From Coptis chinensis (taxonomy: Eukaryota; Streptophyta; Magnoliopsida; Ranunculales; Ranunculaceae), in the NCBI GenBank assembly GCA_015680905.1, contig CM027377.1:62083501-62147500 (forward strand): a stretch of DNA of 64,000 nucleotides, given 5' to 3'. How positions within the stretch are numbered: position 1 is the stretch's first letter; each line of letters opens with the position of its first letter. The position numbers were made by a program, and so were the translations under genes. This document shows, in pieces, positions 13,251 through 25,503 of this stretch. The notes beneath the pieces are model-generated. The model saw nothing but the letters and a program-made list of their open reading frames with translations, was not told the DNA's origin and did not search any database.

Positions 13251-14235
13251 TTACTGCCAGACCCCAAAAAAATAAAAAATTATTACAAGTATACTATTGG
13301 TCCCAAAAAGTCCAAAAAAAAAACAATTATTACAAGTGTGCCATTGGTCCCAAAAAATTGTTTTGTGTTGGGCACCTCCCAAACCAACGTGAATTTTCCC
13401 TTTTCAGCCCTTCTCTTCTATTCTCTTCTCTTCCACCATCATAAATCTTAAACTATGAAAACTATATCCTAACACTAACATTAAACACTAGTGCTGAATA
13501 TGCACGTGACTAGAGCTGAATATGCATGTGTACAGTGACTAAATTAGAAAATTCGAAAACCCCAAGCTTAAACAACCCGGCTAGGTCGTTCGTTATGCAC
13601 ACCAAACGGTCTGGTCACACCATCTGGACTGAGTCCAAAACGATGTGACCATGTCGTTTGAGATTTGGACTTAGAAAAATCTCCAACGATATGGCAACAC
13701 CGTTTGGACTAAGTCTCCAACGACATGGCCACACCGTTTGAACTAAGTTCCAAACGGTGTGGCCATGTTGTTTGGGATTTGAACTTTGAAAACCGTTTGG
13801 ACTAAGTCTCCAACGACACGGCCACACCGTTTGAACTAAGTTCCAAACGGTGTGGCCATGTTGTTTGGGATTTGAACTTTGAAAACCGTTTGGACTAAGT
13901 CTCCAACGATATGGCCACACCGTTTAGATTAAGTCCCAAACGGTGTGGCCATGTCGTTTGGGATTTGAACTTTGAAAAAAATAAAGTTATGTTTTTTGGC
14001 CTCTTGACCAGTGTGGGCACATCGTTTGGACTAAGTCCCAAACGATGTGTCAAAGTCGTTTGGGACTAACGGTATGGCCGGGTCGTTTAAGCTTGGGGTT
14101 TTCGAATTCAATTTTTTAGGACCAATGACACACTTGTAATAATTGTTTTTTTTAAGAATTTTTGGGACCAATATCACACTTTTAATATTTTTTTTTTTGG
14201 GGGTCTGCCCAACACAATATGGGGTCCGGCAGTAA
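13251..14235. mobile_element. Foldback element with long imperfect TIRs and internal 92-bp repeats
   Basis: The outer 15 bases ttactgccagacccc (13251-13265) match the reverse complement of 14221-14235 with one mismatch. The arms continue inward: 'attggtcccaaaaa' with 'attattacaagtgtg', and 'ttcgaaaaccccaagctta' at about 13552-13572, all recur inverted at 14086-14200. The left arm carries an extra 180 bp. The centre (about 13600-14080) is a tandem array of a 92-bp unit (starts near 13709, 13801, 13893). Each unit holds inverted words around 'aaacggtgtggccat' and 'atggccacaccgtttg', so the core can itself fold. The repeat-derived open frame on the minus strand is an artefact. Target duplication is not resolved. 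Confidence 0.8.
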
Positions 14236-14496
14236 TAGGACTCTTTCGTTTATTCAGTAGATATAGTGCTTGCTTTAGAAGTTGCTCCCATATGAAGTGG
14301 TAGTAGTGGAAATGTTTATGAGCCGCATAGAAGTAGCAACACGCTTGGGGACCACTGTCACTCAATATTTATATGTTTTAAATTCATTTTTAAAAGTGTA
14401 GTGAAGTAGGGGTCGGCTGGATTGATCGACGAATTAAACAACTAATGATCTAATAAAGTTTTGTCGAGTGTCATACTTGCACTGTTTTTATGTATT

Positions 14497-14990
14497 TGCC
14501 ATTAGAGTGTAAAGTTTACACTCCAAGGGGTATAAACTGTATAGAGTGTAAAGTTTACACTCAGTGTCCAAAAATTCTTTCCAATGGGGTGGTATATTAT
14601 AGGTAATAGACTATTAGTTGATAGAGGAGATGGGAAATTACCCATCTTGCTATTAGATGATAAATAGTTCGGGGCGACATTTTAACCAACGTCCGAATAA
14701 AAACAATTTCGGATGTCACTTTAAGTCACATCCCTTACTAGTTCTAAAATCATAATGTTTAATTTTTTAACTCGGACGTCACTCTTTAAATTAAAGAGAG
14801 ATGTCACTTTAAGTGATGTTTGAGTATAAAATCCAATTTTTTTTTACACTTCTCCATTGGGAACTATAGAGTGTGGATATTTATAGGTTATACAATAGTA
14901 TACAATTGGAGTTGTAAAATCTTAATGGCACCTAGGTGGAGCCTATGTGGAGGTATAATTTTACACCCCCATTGGAGATGCCCTTAGATG
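14497..14990. mobile_element. MITE-like block with perfect 19-base palindromes
   Basis: The left part (14497-14580) holds two copies of the 19-base palindrome GAGTGTAAAGTTTACACTC (14505-14523 and 14544-14562). The right end (about 14945-14990, 'ggaggtataattttacac' then 'ccattggagatgccc') matches the left end in inverted form. Phrases with 'ccattgg' or 'ccaatgg' recur, as in many plant MITEs. The family is not identified. Confidence 0.45.
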
Positions 14991-15096
14991 TATATTTGTT
15001 CACTCGGTTTTTTGTGGTGGAATCCCAAGTCTAGATTGATAATCTCCCCCTTTTGTACTTTTATCTCCCTTGGTTCAACAAACATTCCAAATCCCA

Positions 15097-15128
15097 CCCC
15101 CCCCCCCCCCCACACACACACACACACA
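15097..15128. repeat. Poly(C)/(CA)n microsatellite
   Basis: A run of about 14 C followed by about 9 CA units. Confidence 0.9.
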
Positions 15129-15289
15129 TATTTCAATGACTTGTTATGCAAACTCTAGAATTCTATCTGTTCCTTTATGAAGTATGTTGTTGACAGTGTT
15201 TCTTGGCTGACAAAATTTTGTACGAAATCATAATGAATTATCTTACTGCTATGTGGTATTCTAATTGCATTTTTCTTCTCTCTTTTAGT

Positions 15290-15625
15290 TTAAGTGGTGG
15301 CCTGGTACACATAGTGACATGTAATTCAGGCTGTCTGCAATATTTGACAGCGTGAGATGGCTCTTGAAGTCTTGGGTACTTTACCATCTCTTGGCTTGCC
15401 ACAGCCCTTGCTAAAACAATATGCTTCTCTGCAGTATTATCCTGTTGGCAAACGAAGTCCTTTAAGAACACAAGCGCGGTATACTCAATATTTTGCGGCC
15501 TACCAACTTTGTTCTGGTGATGTGAGAAATTCCTGTATTTGTACTTGTAGCTGTGGGTATCAGCCATACTTGAATGAGCATTTGGTACTCAGGCGTAAGC
15601 AGGACTTTCATGTCTGGGAATAAGC
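15290..15625. other. GC-richer block without recognised homology
   Basis: This block has higher GC than its surroundings and is open on both strands (15357-15623 + and 15238-15567 -). Neither translation shows a domain I recognise. It could be a UTR exon, a decayed gene fragment or a transposon piece. No splice model is supported. Confidence 0.2.
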
Positions 15626-18083
15626 GTCAATAGGAAACCCTAAAGAGACAACCTTTTAACAATTATTTCTGACACACGCTTTTAGTTACTTGTTTTTTTT
15701 TACATTTCTTCTACGGCATTCTAGTACACGGCATATGAGATTTTGCAAATTGTTCTTTCTTAACCTTCCACCCCTTTCTTCCTGAAGGCGTTAATTGAAC
15801 TGGTAACATGACAATTTTTTTTCCTTCTCCCGACTCTTTTCATCTTGCCAAATTTTCGCTCTCAATCTTTTTGCAATGATGAAAGAGAATTTTTCTCATC
15901 TTCTAGAATCATTTCTTCCCACTTAAAATCTCTCTCGGCTTCAGTTTTGCTGCTTTGCATTTTCATTTCCCATCTTTTTTCTTATAAAAAGCAATGAATA
16001 GGGACAGTTCTCTCAATCCTCTCCAAATTTCTGGTTTCCAGAGAACTGAAAATTGTGAATGAAATTCAATTATCATTTTACCTTATCATTTATCAATCTA
16101 ACATAGCATAACATAGAAGACTCGTCTCGATGAATTAAATACGTAAGTAGTGGTCAAAATATAATCAGAAAATTGGGTATAGGTACACAGACGCAAATTT
16201 CTTAAGTTAAGAGGAAATAGCAAATTTTTTTTGTTTTTCCTCCATAAAAACGGAAATTTGACATCTGTCTCAAATTTTAGAGTAATTTTTACAATTTTGA
16301 CCTCTTTTATTAGTCCCAACTAAATAAGCCAACTACCAACAAAAAAAAATCTACGAACTAAATCAGTTACCAAAAGAGTAGTGGGTTAATCAAAATAACT
16401 AAAATTCATCTGAAATCTACAAAATTCCAATTAAAAATGAATTTATGGAGAGACCAAAACAATGTGGAAAACATCAACTTCAAAAACGGAAAAAATGTAT
16501 GTTGATTACAACTAAGTTCAATACAGCTTTAACAATTTAAAATGCATCTCTGATAATTTTGAATAACATGTTTAAGTTTTGTTCGATGTAATTCAAATTG
16601 TGAAATTGTGAAAGGACAAATGATTTTTTTTTATAAGACAATTGTATTATTTGATTGCAGTACATCTTGGAGCAATACACACACACACCTTTGCTTGATG
16701 AGTGGCCTCGATTGACACACACACCTACAGCCTGTGCATATTAGATTTTAATATTATTTATTTGTGGAAGAAATTGACATTTACAAATGAAAGGGTAAAA
16801 AGGAGAAATAAGAAGTTTTAAAAATAGTTAATACACCCAAAAAGTGAAGTGTTGTTAAAATTGGAGTAGAATCAAAAAATAATATTGGTCTTTTTCTAGA
16901 CAAAAAACACACTAAAGAAAGTGTCTAGAGCCCAATTTCTAGAAAATATAATATGGAGAAAGTTAATAGTTGAGATTAAATTTTGTGCCACGGGATATGT
17001 GTGCTTAATAGGAATTTTAGACAATAAGAAACTTTAACCTAAAATCAGGGAACAAATTATTAGCAACTTTAGGACACCTAATCTAAAAATAATTTATTTA
17101 TCCATTATTAAATAACCGAAAAGCTAGGGTGCGTAGGGGTGTGAACCACACATTTTTAAATTTTTGACCGGGTTTTTAAGTTTTGAGGAAAAGGAACAGT
17201 GAACAACAAGTGAGGGTAAAAACGTCAATGCGACAAGTGAGGGTAAAAACGTAAATGCTCCCTCTTCTCTAAGCAAAAAAGAGTTGTGTTTTAATGGCAA
17301 AAACCAAGAAGTCGGAAAAGATGTGTTTTAATGGCAGAAACCAAGAAGTCGGAAAAGAGACAATCGGATTAATAAGTTTGAGGTCAGATCATACCTTATT
17401 TCAATAAACCGAATTCACTTATAAAAAAAAAACAAAAATAGTATGATATATGAGGTCGGATGATATGTCTAACCGATATCTAATGGCAAGTAGACTACAA
17501 TGTCATTTGTTGTTGGATACTTAATTATATGCTATATCTAATAATTTAATCGTAGTATGCTATATCTAGCAGTTTAATAGTGTTATGCTACATTTAGCAA
17601 TTTAATATGCGTATGCTACATGTAGTAGTTTAATAGGAGTATGCTACAAGCAAAATGAGTAGTTAAGGGTAACAAAGTAACAACACATCTTCTCTCCTTC
17701 TAACATTTAGAATGGCGCGAACTAAACTTTTCCCTCTCACTAAAATCCATTCAACTTGAGAACTCTTGCCTCCATTTCTCGTAGTGTACTTTGATCTTCA
17801 ACAATTATAAGTATGAGGTTTATTTCTTTTTTGGCTTCTTCTCTTTTTCATGTCTAGGTAAAATTTCACAATTGAATGGTGTATGATTTAATGTCAAATG
17901 AAGTTGACATTGAAAATTTCCAAAGTGGAATATGGTTTGAGCACCATAGTTATTTGGTTCTGACCATTATACTGTTCAAGCATTTATGTGTTTTTTTTTT
18001 ACTATTACCACTGTGATTACTTCGTAGAGTAAGAAAACGAGTGAATATGCGCTAAAAGTGCACTTGTTTCATGTAGCAATCCG
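15626..18083. other. Intergenic AT-rich sequence
   Basis: No gene seen. At 17115-17150 there is a short partial match to the 'gaaaagctagtgtgcgcagg' MITE end found at 40.2 and 43.8 kb. At 17185-17260 the phrase 'acaagtgagggtaaaaacgt' occurs twice about 40 bp apart. At 17290-17360 'gtgttttaatggcaaaaacc' occurs twice. Confidence 0.5.
17525..17650. repeat. Short tandem repeat, about 34-bp unit
   Basis: Four or five diverged copies of a unit resembling 'gtatgctatatctagcagtttaatag' lie in a row upstream of the FAR1/MULE pseudogene. Confidence 0.7.
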
Positions 18084-20300
18084 TTGATGAATCACTTCTC
18101 TGATGACGAAGAAGATTGGCTTCGAAATTCATGTTTTGATAGTTTTACGTATGAGGATAGTGATTTTGTGGATGTCACATCTATAGGGGAGGGTGAAAAT
18201 GTTGAAATTCATGAGAACAATGATAGATACAATGATGGGTGTGAGGCTAGTAGAGTTTTCGAAGCAGACAAAGCAACATTCTATTCTATGCAGTTCAAGA
18301 CGACTGAGGAGGCTTTCACAATTTACAATCAATATGCAAAGTTAGTTGGTTTTAGTGTTCGTAAAACTACTTATAGAATACGTACAGATGGTGTTCGTGT
18401 TAAGCGGAGATTTTTATGCTCAGCTGCTGGTGAATGAAATGTAAATAGGGTGACACCCAGAAAACGCGACATCGAATCCAGAGAGTCGAAGGCCATCAGT
18501 AGGTTTAAATGTAAAGCCCGCTTTGAAGTTGGTTATGATTTTGAATCAAATTTGTAGGTTGTGAAGGATTTTATTGGGGAACACACATATCCACTTGTAC
18601 CAGATCCGAGCTCGATGTTCTTAAGATCACATAGAAATGTAAGTGAAGAAGATTTGCAATTTGCTACGAGCCTAGTTGATGTTGGTATTCGTAAATGATT
18701 CGTAAATGCAAGGTGATGGATGTTTTTGTACATAGGGTTGGAGGTTTCTCAAGTGTTGGTTTTTTGAAGAAAGACTTGTATAATCATATGGGGCTTGATA
18801 GGAGAAATCGATGTATTGATGGTGACGCCAACACACTGTTGGCTTTCATGGATAACAAGGTGAAGGGAGATCCCTTATTTCATTACAATTATAACTTAAA
18901 TGAGGGTGGGCAGCTGGTTAGACGGTTTTGGGCAGATTCCACCTCACGTGCGGATTACAGTTGCTTTGGAGATGTATTGTTATTTGATTCAACATACAAG
19001 AGCAACCAGTACATGATGCCGATTGTTGTGTTTGCTGGAGTGAACAACCATCGACAAACAGTAGTGTTTGGTTTTGCATTGTTGACGAGTGAGTGTGTGG
19101 AGTCTTACGAGTGGGTATTGAAATCTTTAGTTGGCGCGATGTATGGCAAACACCCTAAGTCAGTGATCACTGATGGTGACCAGGCGATGCGCGAGGCTGT
19201 GAGATCTACTCTCCCAGATTCGAAACACTGCTTGTGCTGTTGGCACATTATGAAAAATTGCCTAAAAAATATCCACATCCTTGGATTTTCAAAAGATTTA
19301 TGCTCTATTATGTTTATGAAGTGCTCGTCCAATGAGTTCGAAGAAAGGTGGGAAACACTCGTGAAGAAATTCCAAGTCAGTAATAACAAATGGGTGAACG
19401 TGATATACAAGAAAAAATAGATGTGGGCAGAATCATATCTCCATGGTGAGTTCTTTGCCGGTTGCAGAAGCACCCAACGTTGTGAGAGTATAAACTCCGT
19501 AATCCGGCTTCATGTGAAAGTTGGAATGCAGTTGTTTGATCTGTTTGGAAAAATGGAAGTGGTAGTTGCAAATATCCAGCACCGAGAGCATGAGGAAGAG
19601 GTGATGACGAAAGTAACCAAACCAGTCCTTCATACCCACTTGAACATTTTGTAAATCAGGCTGCATGTATATATACGCGAGCTGCTTTTGATTGTTTTAA
19701 GAAGCAATTAAAGGACGAAGTGATGTACACTGCAGATGGTATAAAAGATGTGGGTGACAATATTCGTGTGTACACTATGAGTCGCCATTTGAATAGGCAA
19801 AAAAAGTCGACTGTGAGATACAATGTTGTATTGCAGGATGCTAGCTGTTCATGTGGGCTATTTGAGTCGTCTGGATTTCCATGTAGACATATCATTTCAG
19901 TTTACAAACATGAGGACGTTGGTGCGATACCTCAGGGCTGCTTTTTAAGGAGATGGACACGAGATGCTAAATCGGTTGTTCAATTAGGAGAACCCAACTT
20001 TTCTGACTGAGCGGCCTCTGTTATACGTTTCAGTGATCTTACAACCAAATATAGGCAGATATGTTCGTGGGCCTCCCAAACAGCGGAAAGCACTGAAGCT
20101 TTCAAAGTTTTTTTAGCTTTTTTTTCTACAAAGAACCGAACTCCATCTGCTTCTGAAGGCAGTCGACATGCTCCTTTTGAGATGCCTAACAGTCCAACGG
20201 AAAATCCAATAACCGATGAGACTTCACCAGCTTATGAAGGCAGCCCATGTGTTCCTTTTGAGATGCCTTTTTGTCCCACCCCAAATTTCCAGAAAAATTA
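18084..20300 (+). pseudogene. FAR1-related / MULE-type transposase pseudogene
   Basis: Order of domains: acidic N-terminus; FAR1 DNA-binding domain (FKTTEEAFTIYNQYAKLVGF ... RFKCKARFEV, about 18297-18600); MULE DDE core (DSTYKSNQYMMPIVVFAGVN, then VITDGDQAMREAV and CCWHIMKN, about 18985-19255); RSTQRCESIN (about 19470); SWIM finger CSCGLFESSGFPCRHI (about 19845-19893). Disruptions: TGA at 18435 and TAG at 18555, both in frame; a frameshift with TGA at 18696; in-frame TAG at 19418 within a conserved stretch (YKKK*MWAESYLHGEFFAG); and a frameshift near 19635 where HTHLNIL replaces the expected LEHFVNQ. After the SWIM finger an open tail (20011-20300) repeats a motif like EGS..PFEMP. Known family members are either Jittery/FAR1-like transposases or domesticated FHY3/FRS regulators; this copy is dead. 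Zinc-knuckle exons at 29.2 kb may be its displaced C-terminus. Confidence 0.9.
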
Positions 20301-21690
20301 AAACTGATATTCAATCATCTGGAAACCGGGGTGAAACAAAACCCACTAACATATTATCAGCCACGATATTAAAATCTGAGATCAAATTAAAACTGAAAGA
20401 ACAACGCTTCATTTACAATTAAATTTTTTACTAACCAACTCTATTACATTTGTTTAAATTCAAAACCGTACACTTTCGAAAAACTTAAACCAGAAGACTC
20501 CAAGAGCAAATCCAAGTCACGTGTCTTCATCTACTGCACTCCACCATCTATGTTCCCAAGAACACACCCACGTTGCAAAACAAAGCAAACATGGGTCAGC
20601 AAATTGAATTTGCTGGTATGAGTAGACTAACAACAAAATATATATAATAATCTTTCGAATGAATAAATATAACATTACCAACAATTTCAACTTGGAAGAC
20701 AATATAGTTCCGTTTTCCAGAACGGCGTGTAGTTTCTTCCTAATTAAGATTTCACCCCTAACATACAAATTCCAAGAATCTCATATAATAGTACTCGTCA
20801 TTCCCACTTTCCAAAATAACTCACAATACAATACCACTTACATTCCATTTATTAAAAGCACATATGATAACTTAATTAAATATGAGTTTGGTATACCTTA
20901 CCTTTAAGCCAACACGTCGTCTTAGGGTAGGATATTTACGTCCCTGCAGGCGTGAAGAGTTCTAAAGATGTGGGTGTATAATAATGCACATATAATATCT
21001 CATTACCAAATCCTGAGGCGTGAAGAGTTCTAAAGATGTGGGCGACACATTAAAATATTATTATCACTTATAATTATACTAGCATTACTCATGTCAAAAC
21101 AGACCACATATGCAGAGAATCATTTTCGCACGTCAAGGCAAATCAAGCACTTAAATATCATTGAATGTAAACAGACTTATAATCAAACAAATACAATTTA
21201 CATAACCACACTCATATACACAATATCGTAAACAAATAAATCATTAGCCCAAATTCAAGTCCACACACACTAATGTCCAAAACATATCCACATATACTAA
21301 AGTCTATATTCATATACAACTTCTATCTCACACATATATATTTATGTAGTCTCAAAACAACAGTAATTTCTAACACAATCACATAGTTATCACACAAACT
21401 AATATATATATAGTGTAGTGGCTGCAAAGCTGCTTACGTATCAAAATCTTTCAAGATTAGAATCAAGCCTTCGTAGTTCTTATCAGCCACATAGTCAATG
21501 TTATAGTTTTTTCTACATTCATCCAAATGACATGTAACTTAAATATTTAGAAACTAGGGTATGTAGACATAATTTTTCATGTAGAACTCGAAGTCCCAAC
21601 CTCAGCCCATCTAGAAGAAAATTTAAGTTGAAAACGGTAAAAATTCTAATTTTTCAGCAAAATAGATTTCTGACAGACTATCTTCTGAAT
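20301..21690. other. Intergenic AT-rich sequence
   Basis: No gene seen. 'cgtgaagagttctaaagatgtgggYg' occurs twice (about 20950 and 21020), a direct repeat about 65 bp apart. Confidence 0.5.
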
Positions 21691-21699
21691 GACACAAAT

Positions 21700-22340
21700 C
21701 TTTCCACAGGTGTCTAAATGCATCGAGGCTTTTTGCGATGAAAATCTCACACACAGAACTTACTTTCTTATGTTTTACAAAAAAACCCAATCTCATTCTA
21801 AATGTTCGGTAACTAAGCTCGAACACAGTGCGCAGAAACTGTTTTCTGCCAGTCAAACTTCCAAACACCATAATTAATTCCACGGGTCTCGGAATGCGAT
21901 AAGGCCAATTGGAATAGAAAGCAAACTTCCAAATCTTACTTTTTTTTGTTTATAAAAATTCTAACTCTCACCCTAACTATTATAAAACTGGACTTGAGTA
22001 CAGTACGCAGAAACTGATTTCTGACACACTGTTTTATGTCAACCAAACTTCCAGACCTTATATCTATCACCACAGACCTCGGAATGCGATGAGGCCAATT
22101 GGGTTGGAAAGCAGACACATAAAAATTATTTTTTTTCATATTTTGGCGAGAGTTTGAATCTGACCCTAACTATGTGAAAACTCGATTCCAAACCAGGCAC
22201 AGACCGGATTTCTGAAATCAGAAAATTCTGACGTGCCAACTTCCGAACACCGTAACCATATCGAAAAACCTCGGAATGCAACGAGGTCGATTGGGTTGGA
22301 AAGCAGACTTCCAGACCTTACTTTTTCGTGTTTTCTAAAA
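21700..22340. repeat. 190-bp tandem repeat, three diverged copies
   Basis: The landmark 'ctcggaatgc' recurs at 21889, 22079 and 22271, so the unit is 190-192 bp. Each copy also shows 'cgcagaaactg.tttctg', 'aacttccRRacac' and 'gaggccaattgg.ttggaaagcag'. Divergence is roughly 20-25%. No coding potential. It lies directly next to the LINE insertion point. Confidence 0.85.
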
Positions 22341-22467
22341 AAACTAGTTCAAACTCTAACTAAACCAAAATTGAGCTCGAAATTAGACCAGCGCTAACCT
22401 TTCTTAAAATTTCAGCAAATCTATTATTACCTTCAATAATGTTTTCACATCAGCTATAGCTATAACG

Positions 22468-22484
22468 AACTTTTACATACTCAT
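22468..22484. repeat. LINE target-site duplication, left copy
   Basis: AACTTTTACATACTCAT, identical to 28491-28507 at the other side of the LINE. Confidence 0.95.
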
Positions 22485-22572
22485 TTTTTTTTGCTTAAAG
22501 GTGATTGATTAATGAATAAAATAAGGTTACAGCTCTACACTTTGGTTACAAGAGGAAAATAAGAAGATAACA

Positions 22573-25503
22573 TTAAGTTACAAAGCGAAAGTAGGTAGTA
22601 TATGGATCTTCCACCCTTAGAAAGTCTGGACGTCCATTCCACCATATTTTGGCTCCTGCATCGAGTGTCGCACCATACTTAGACATGCTGTCTGTAGCAA
22701 AATTAGTTTCTCTCCATGTATGCGTGATGTTGATCCATCTAGCTTCTCGCTTTAGTTGTTCCCACGCATCCCTCATGGACCAGTGAACCGTATTCTTATG
22801 AAAAAGCTGTGCTACAACCTTAGAGTCTGTTTCCACCCATAAAGATGTCCAGCCCATCTCGAGTGCTTTCTTGATCCCTTCCATGATTGCTGCTGCCTCT
22901 GCCAAATTATTTGTCGTTATACCCAGTCCTCCAGCAGCTACACCCAACACTTTGCCTTTATCATCTCGAAATACATTGCCCCACCCTGATCGACCTGGAT
23001 TCCCCAGTGAGCAGCCATCGGTGTTTATCTTGAGGGTGTTTGCTGTTGGTAGCAGCCAAAAGCATTCAAAAATCCTCGGTACCGCTCGTACCTTATGCTT
23101 TAGATGAAGGCTGTGAAGTAACCTCAAGTCTTGTATGCTGTTTGCCATGTGCCCTTTTGATTTCCCATGTGCTCTGGCCATCTCTCTTCGTATCTGTTGG
23201 CTTATGTACTTGAAGTTCGGAGCTTTCTCCTCAAATATTACTCTATTTCTGTTCTTCCAAATACTCACCAGGCAAGTAATGCATGCAGCTCTCCACATAT
23301 CCAGCACCAGAGAACTAAAATGCTTGCATTGCTGAAGAATATCATTTGTTGCCTGAGGTACCCACGCTAAGCTAAACAGATTTGTTATCATGGTCCAAGC
23401 TCTCACAGCCATGGGGCATTGGAAAAGCAAGTGTGCTTGTGTTTCTTCATTGCACTTATAGACTCCACATCTTGATGCGAGCTTGATCTTCATTTTCTCT
23501 CTAACTCTATCATCGGTGTGCATTGCTCCATGCAATATTTTCCATCCGGTTCCTTTTATTTTTGGTGAGACAAATGAGTGCCAAAGAAATTTAGACCATC
23601 CTGTCTTTTGTGCTTTACCTCTGATATCCTCATAGGCTCCTGCCACTGTGAATTGACCGGTGGGAGATGAGATCCAAATTCTTCTATCTTCGATGAATGG
23701 CTTTGGCTGTTGCAAGGTTTCAGGATCGATACCCACTCGTGCTAGGATCTGCAACATGGAGTTGCTGAAAATCCATTGGTTAGCTTGTATGCAGCTTTGA
23801 AGCGTGGCTTTGAGCTTGACAATGTCTTTTCTTTCTTCCTTGAAATAATCGCAGATTGGCTTTGACAAGGACCAGTTCTCTCTCCAAATGTTTATTGATT
23901 TCCCATTTCCTATCACCCATCCAATATGCGATCCCATCTCTTTTAGAGCCCATTTGATGCCAAGCCATACTGTGGAAGTTTTGGATTCCGACCAACTTCC
24001 AGCTCTGTTGGTGTACTTGGCTTTCATGAACTGTGCCCAATGTGAGTCTTTTGTCAGGAGAGCCCAAGCTAGTTTAATGAACATGGCCAAGTTAATGTCC
24101 TTTAGCTTCCTTATACCCTGCCCTCCTTCTTCATGCGGCCTGCAAGTCTTATCCCATGCAACTGTAGTAGCTTTCCTTGTCGATGGATCACCAGTCCATA
24201 TGAAATTGTGAATGATTGCCTCGCCTTCTTTAATGACAGATTGTGGCCATTTATAAACTGACATATTGTGCACTGGTATACTATTTAGAACATGTTTGGC
24301 CAACACCACCCTTCCTTGAAACGATAACATGTGTCCTACCCATCCAGCAGCCTTTTTCCTGATTTTATCCACTAGTGGAGCCAACATTGCTTTGGTAGGC
24401 TTTCCCGTGAATAGAGGTACTCCAAGGTATCTCTCTGGTAACTCGCCTTCGTTCATTCCCATCACTTCTTTAATCTTTGCCTTTCTTCTTTTTGTCATAG
24501 GGCTCAAGAAGATTTTGCACTTGTCTTTGTTAAACATTTGTCCCGAGGAGTCTTGGTACCTGTTCAGGAGCTTGACTAGATTCTTGAGGCCTCTCAGATT
24601 GGCATTGCAGAAAAGAAATAAGTCGTCGGCAAACATAAGATGGGATGGACTAGAGTATTTCGAGTTTAGAATCATATGTTGCAGCTTTCCCTCCTGTACC
24701 AGGTGATGGATTCCTCTACTGAAGCAATCTTCTGCAAGTGCAAAGAGAAGAGGAGAGAGTGGGTCTCCCTGCCTCAACCCTCTTTGTGCTTCGAAGAAGC
24801 CGATTGGCCCTCCGTTAAGCATAATAGACATTGAATTGCTTGATATGGCTGCTTGTATCCACTGTATCCATCTATTCCCAAATCCAAGTCTAGTCATAAC
24901 TGCCCATAGAAACTGCCAATCAATAGTGTCAAAGGCTTGTGCAATGTCAAGCTTTATTCCGATGCTTCCCCCATGTAGAGTAACACGTAGGTTGTTGACT
25001 AGTTCAGAAGCTAAGGCAATAGCTTGCTGTGAGTTTCGGTGGGCAATGAAGCCATATTGCTCCTGTGTAATCACCCTCTCAGCTATAGGACCCAACCTTG
25101 TAGCCATGACCTTGGTGATGACTTTGTATGCAAAATTCGATAAGCATATGGGCCTATATTTGCTAAGGTGTTTTGCATTCTTCTCTTTCTGTATCAAAAC
25201 CAAGAAACTGGAGTTGAAGCCCTTGGGCAGTCTAGAGTACTTGAAGAAATACAGCACTACTCGAGTCATATCATACCCCACTATAGCCCAACAATGCTGG
25301 AAGAAAAAACCATTGAACCTATCCGGTCCAGGAGAGCTGTCCTTGTTCAAGCTAAACACTGCATTCCTTATTTCTTCTTTATCAGGCATCTTGCAAAGTG
25401 TGTTATTATCCTCTTCCTCAATTACTACTGGCATCAAGTCTATCAAGTCATCATCTGGCTCGTGCAGCACTTTGGTGAATTTTTCTTTGTAGTGATTCAC
25501 CAT
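22573..25503 (-). CDS. LINE ORF2: reverse transcriptase, zf-RVT and RNase H (C-terminal 976 aa open)
   Basis: Copies LINE RNA into DNA at the target site. The uninterrupted reading frame covers RT motifs: YRPICLSNFAYKVITKVMA, IKLDIAQAFDTIDW (catalytic Asp), GLRQGDPLSPLLFAL, LMFADDLFLF (FADD catalytic box), then RYLGVPLFTG. A zinc-binding zf-RVT segment follows (WKILHGAMHTDDRV, CGVYKCNEETQAHLLFQC). A C-terminal type-I RNase H follows, with the acidic set visible in INTDGCSLGNPG, NLAEAAAIMEG, VETDSKVV and NFATDSMSK. The RNase H domain after zf-RVT is typical of one plant L1 group. The true ORF2 starts upstream (about 26688) but is frameshifted, so this frame lacks an intact endonuclease. Confidence 0.95.
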   Translation of the reverse strand: MVNHYKEKFTKVLHEPDDDLIDLMPVVIEEEDNNTLCKMPDKEEIRNAVFSLNKDSSPGPDRFNGFFFQHCWAIVGYDMTRVVLYFFKYSRLPKGFNSSFLVLIQKEKNAKHLSKYRPICLSNFAYKVITKVMATRLGPIAERVITQEQYGFIAHRNSQQAIALASELVNNLRVTLHGGSIGIKLDIAQAFDTIDWQFLWAVMTRLGFGNRWIQWIQAAISSNSMSIMLNGGPIGFFEAQRGLRQGDPLSPLLFALAEDCFSRGIHHLVQEGKLQHMILNSKYSSPSHLMFADDLFLFCNANLRGLKNLVKLLNRYQDSSGQMFNKDKCKIFLSPMTKRRKAKIKEVMGMNEGELPERYLGVPLFTGKPTKAMLAPLVDKIRKKAAGWVGHMLSFQGRVVLAKHVLNSIPVHNMSVYKWPQSVIKEGEAIIHNFIWTGDPSTRKATTVAWDKTCRPHEEGGQGIRKLKDINLAMFIKLAWALLTKDSHWAQFMKAKYTNRAGSWSESKTSTVWLGIKWALKEMGSHIGWVIGNGKSINIWRENWSLSKPICDYFKEERKDIVKLKATLQSCIQANQWIFSNSMLQILARVGIDPETLQQPKPFIEDRRIWISSPTGQFTVAGAYEDIRGKAQKTGWSKFLWHSFVSPKIKGTGWKILHGAMHTDDRVREKMKIKLASRCGVYKCNEETQAHLLFQCPMAVRAWTMITNLFSLAWVPQATNDILQQCKHFSSLVLDMWRAACITCLVSIWKNRNRVIFEEKAPNFKYISQQIRREMARAHGKSKGHMANSIQDLRLLHSLHLKHKVRAVPRIFECFWLLPTANTLKINTDGCSLGNPGRSGWGNVFRDDKGKVLGVAAGGLGITTNNLAEAAAIMEGIKKALEMGWTSLWVETDSKVVAQLFHKNTVHWSMRDAWEQLKREARWINITHTWRETNFATDSMSKYGATLDAGAKIWWNGRPDFLRVEDPYTTYFRFVT

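Noticed and set aside
13615-13920. 101-codon repetitive open frame on the minus strand
   Set aside because: It is a translation of the 92-bp tandem array in a foldback element.
14690-14830. Degraded CACTA-like subterminal repeats ('cggatgtcactttaagt')
   Set aside because: A few similar words only; no ends could be paired.
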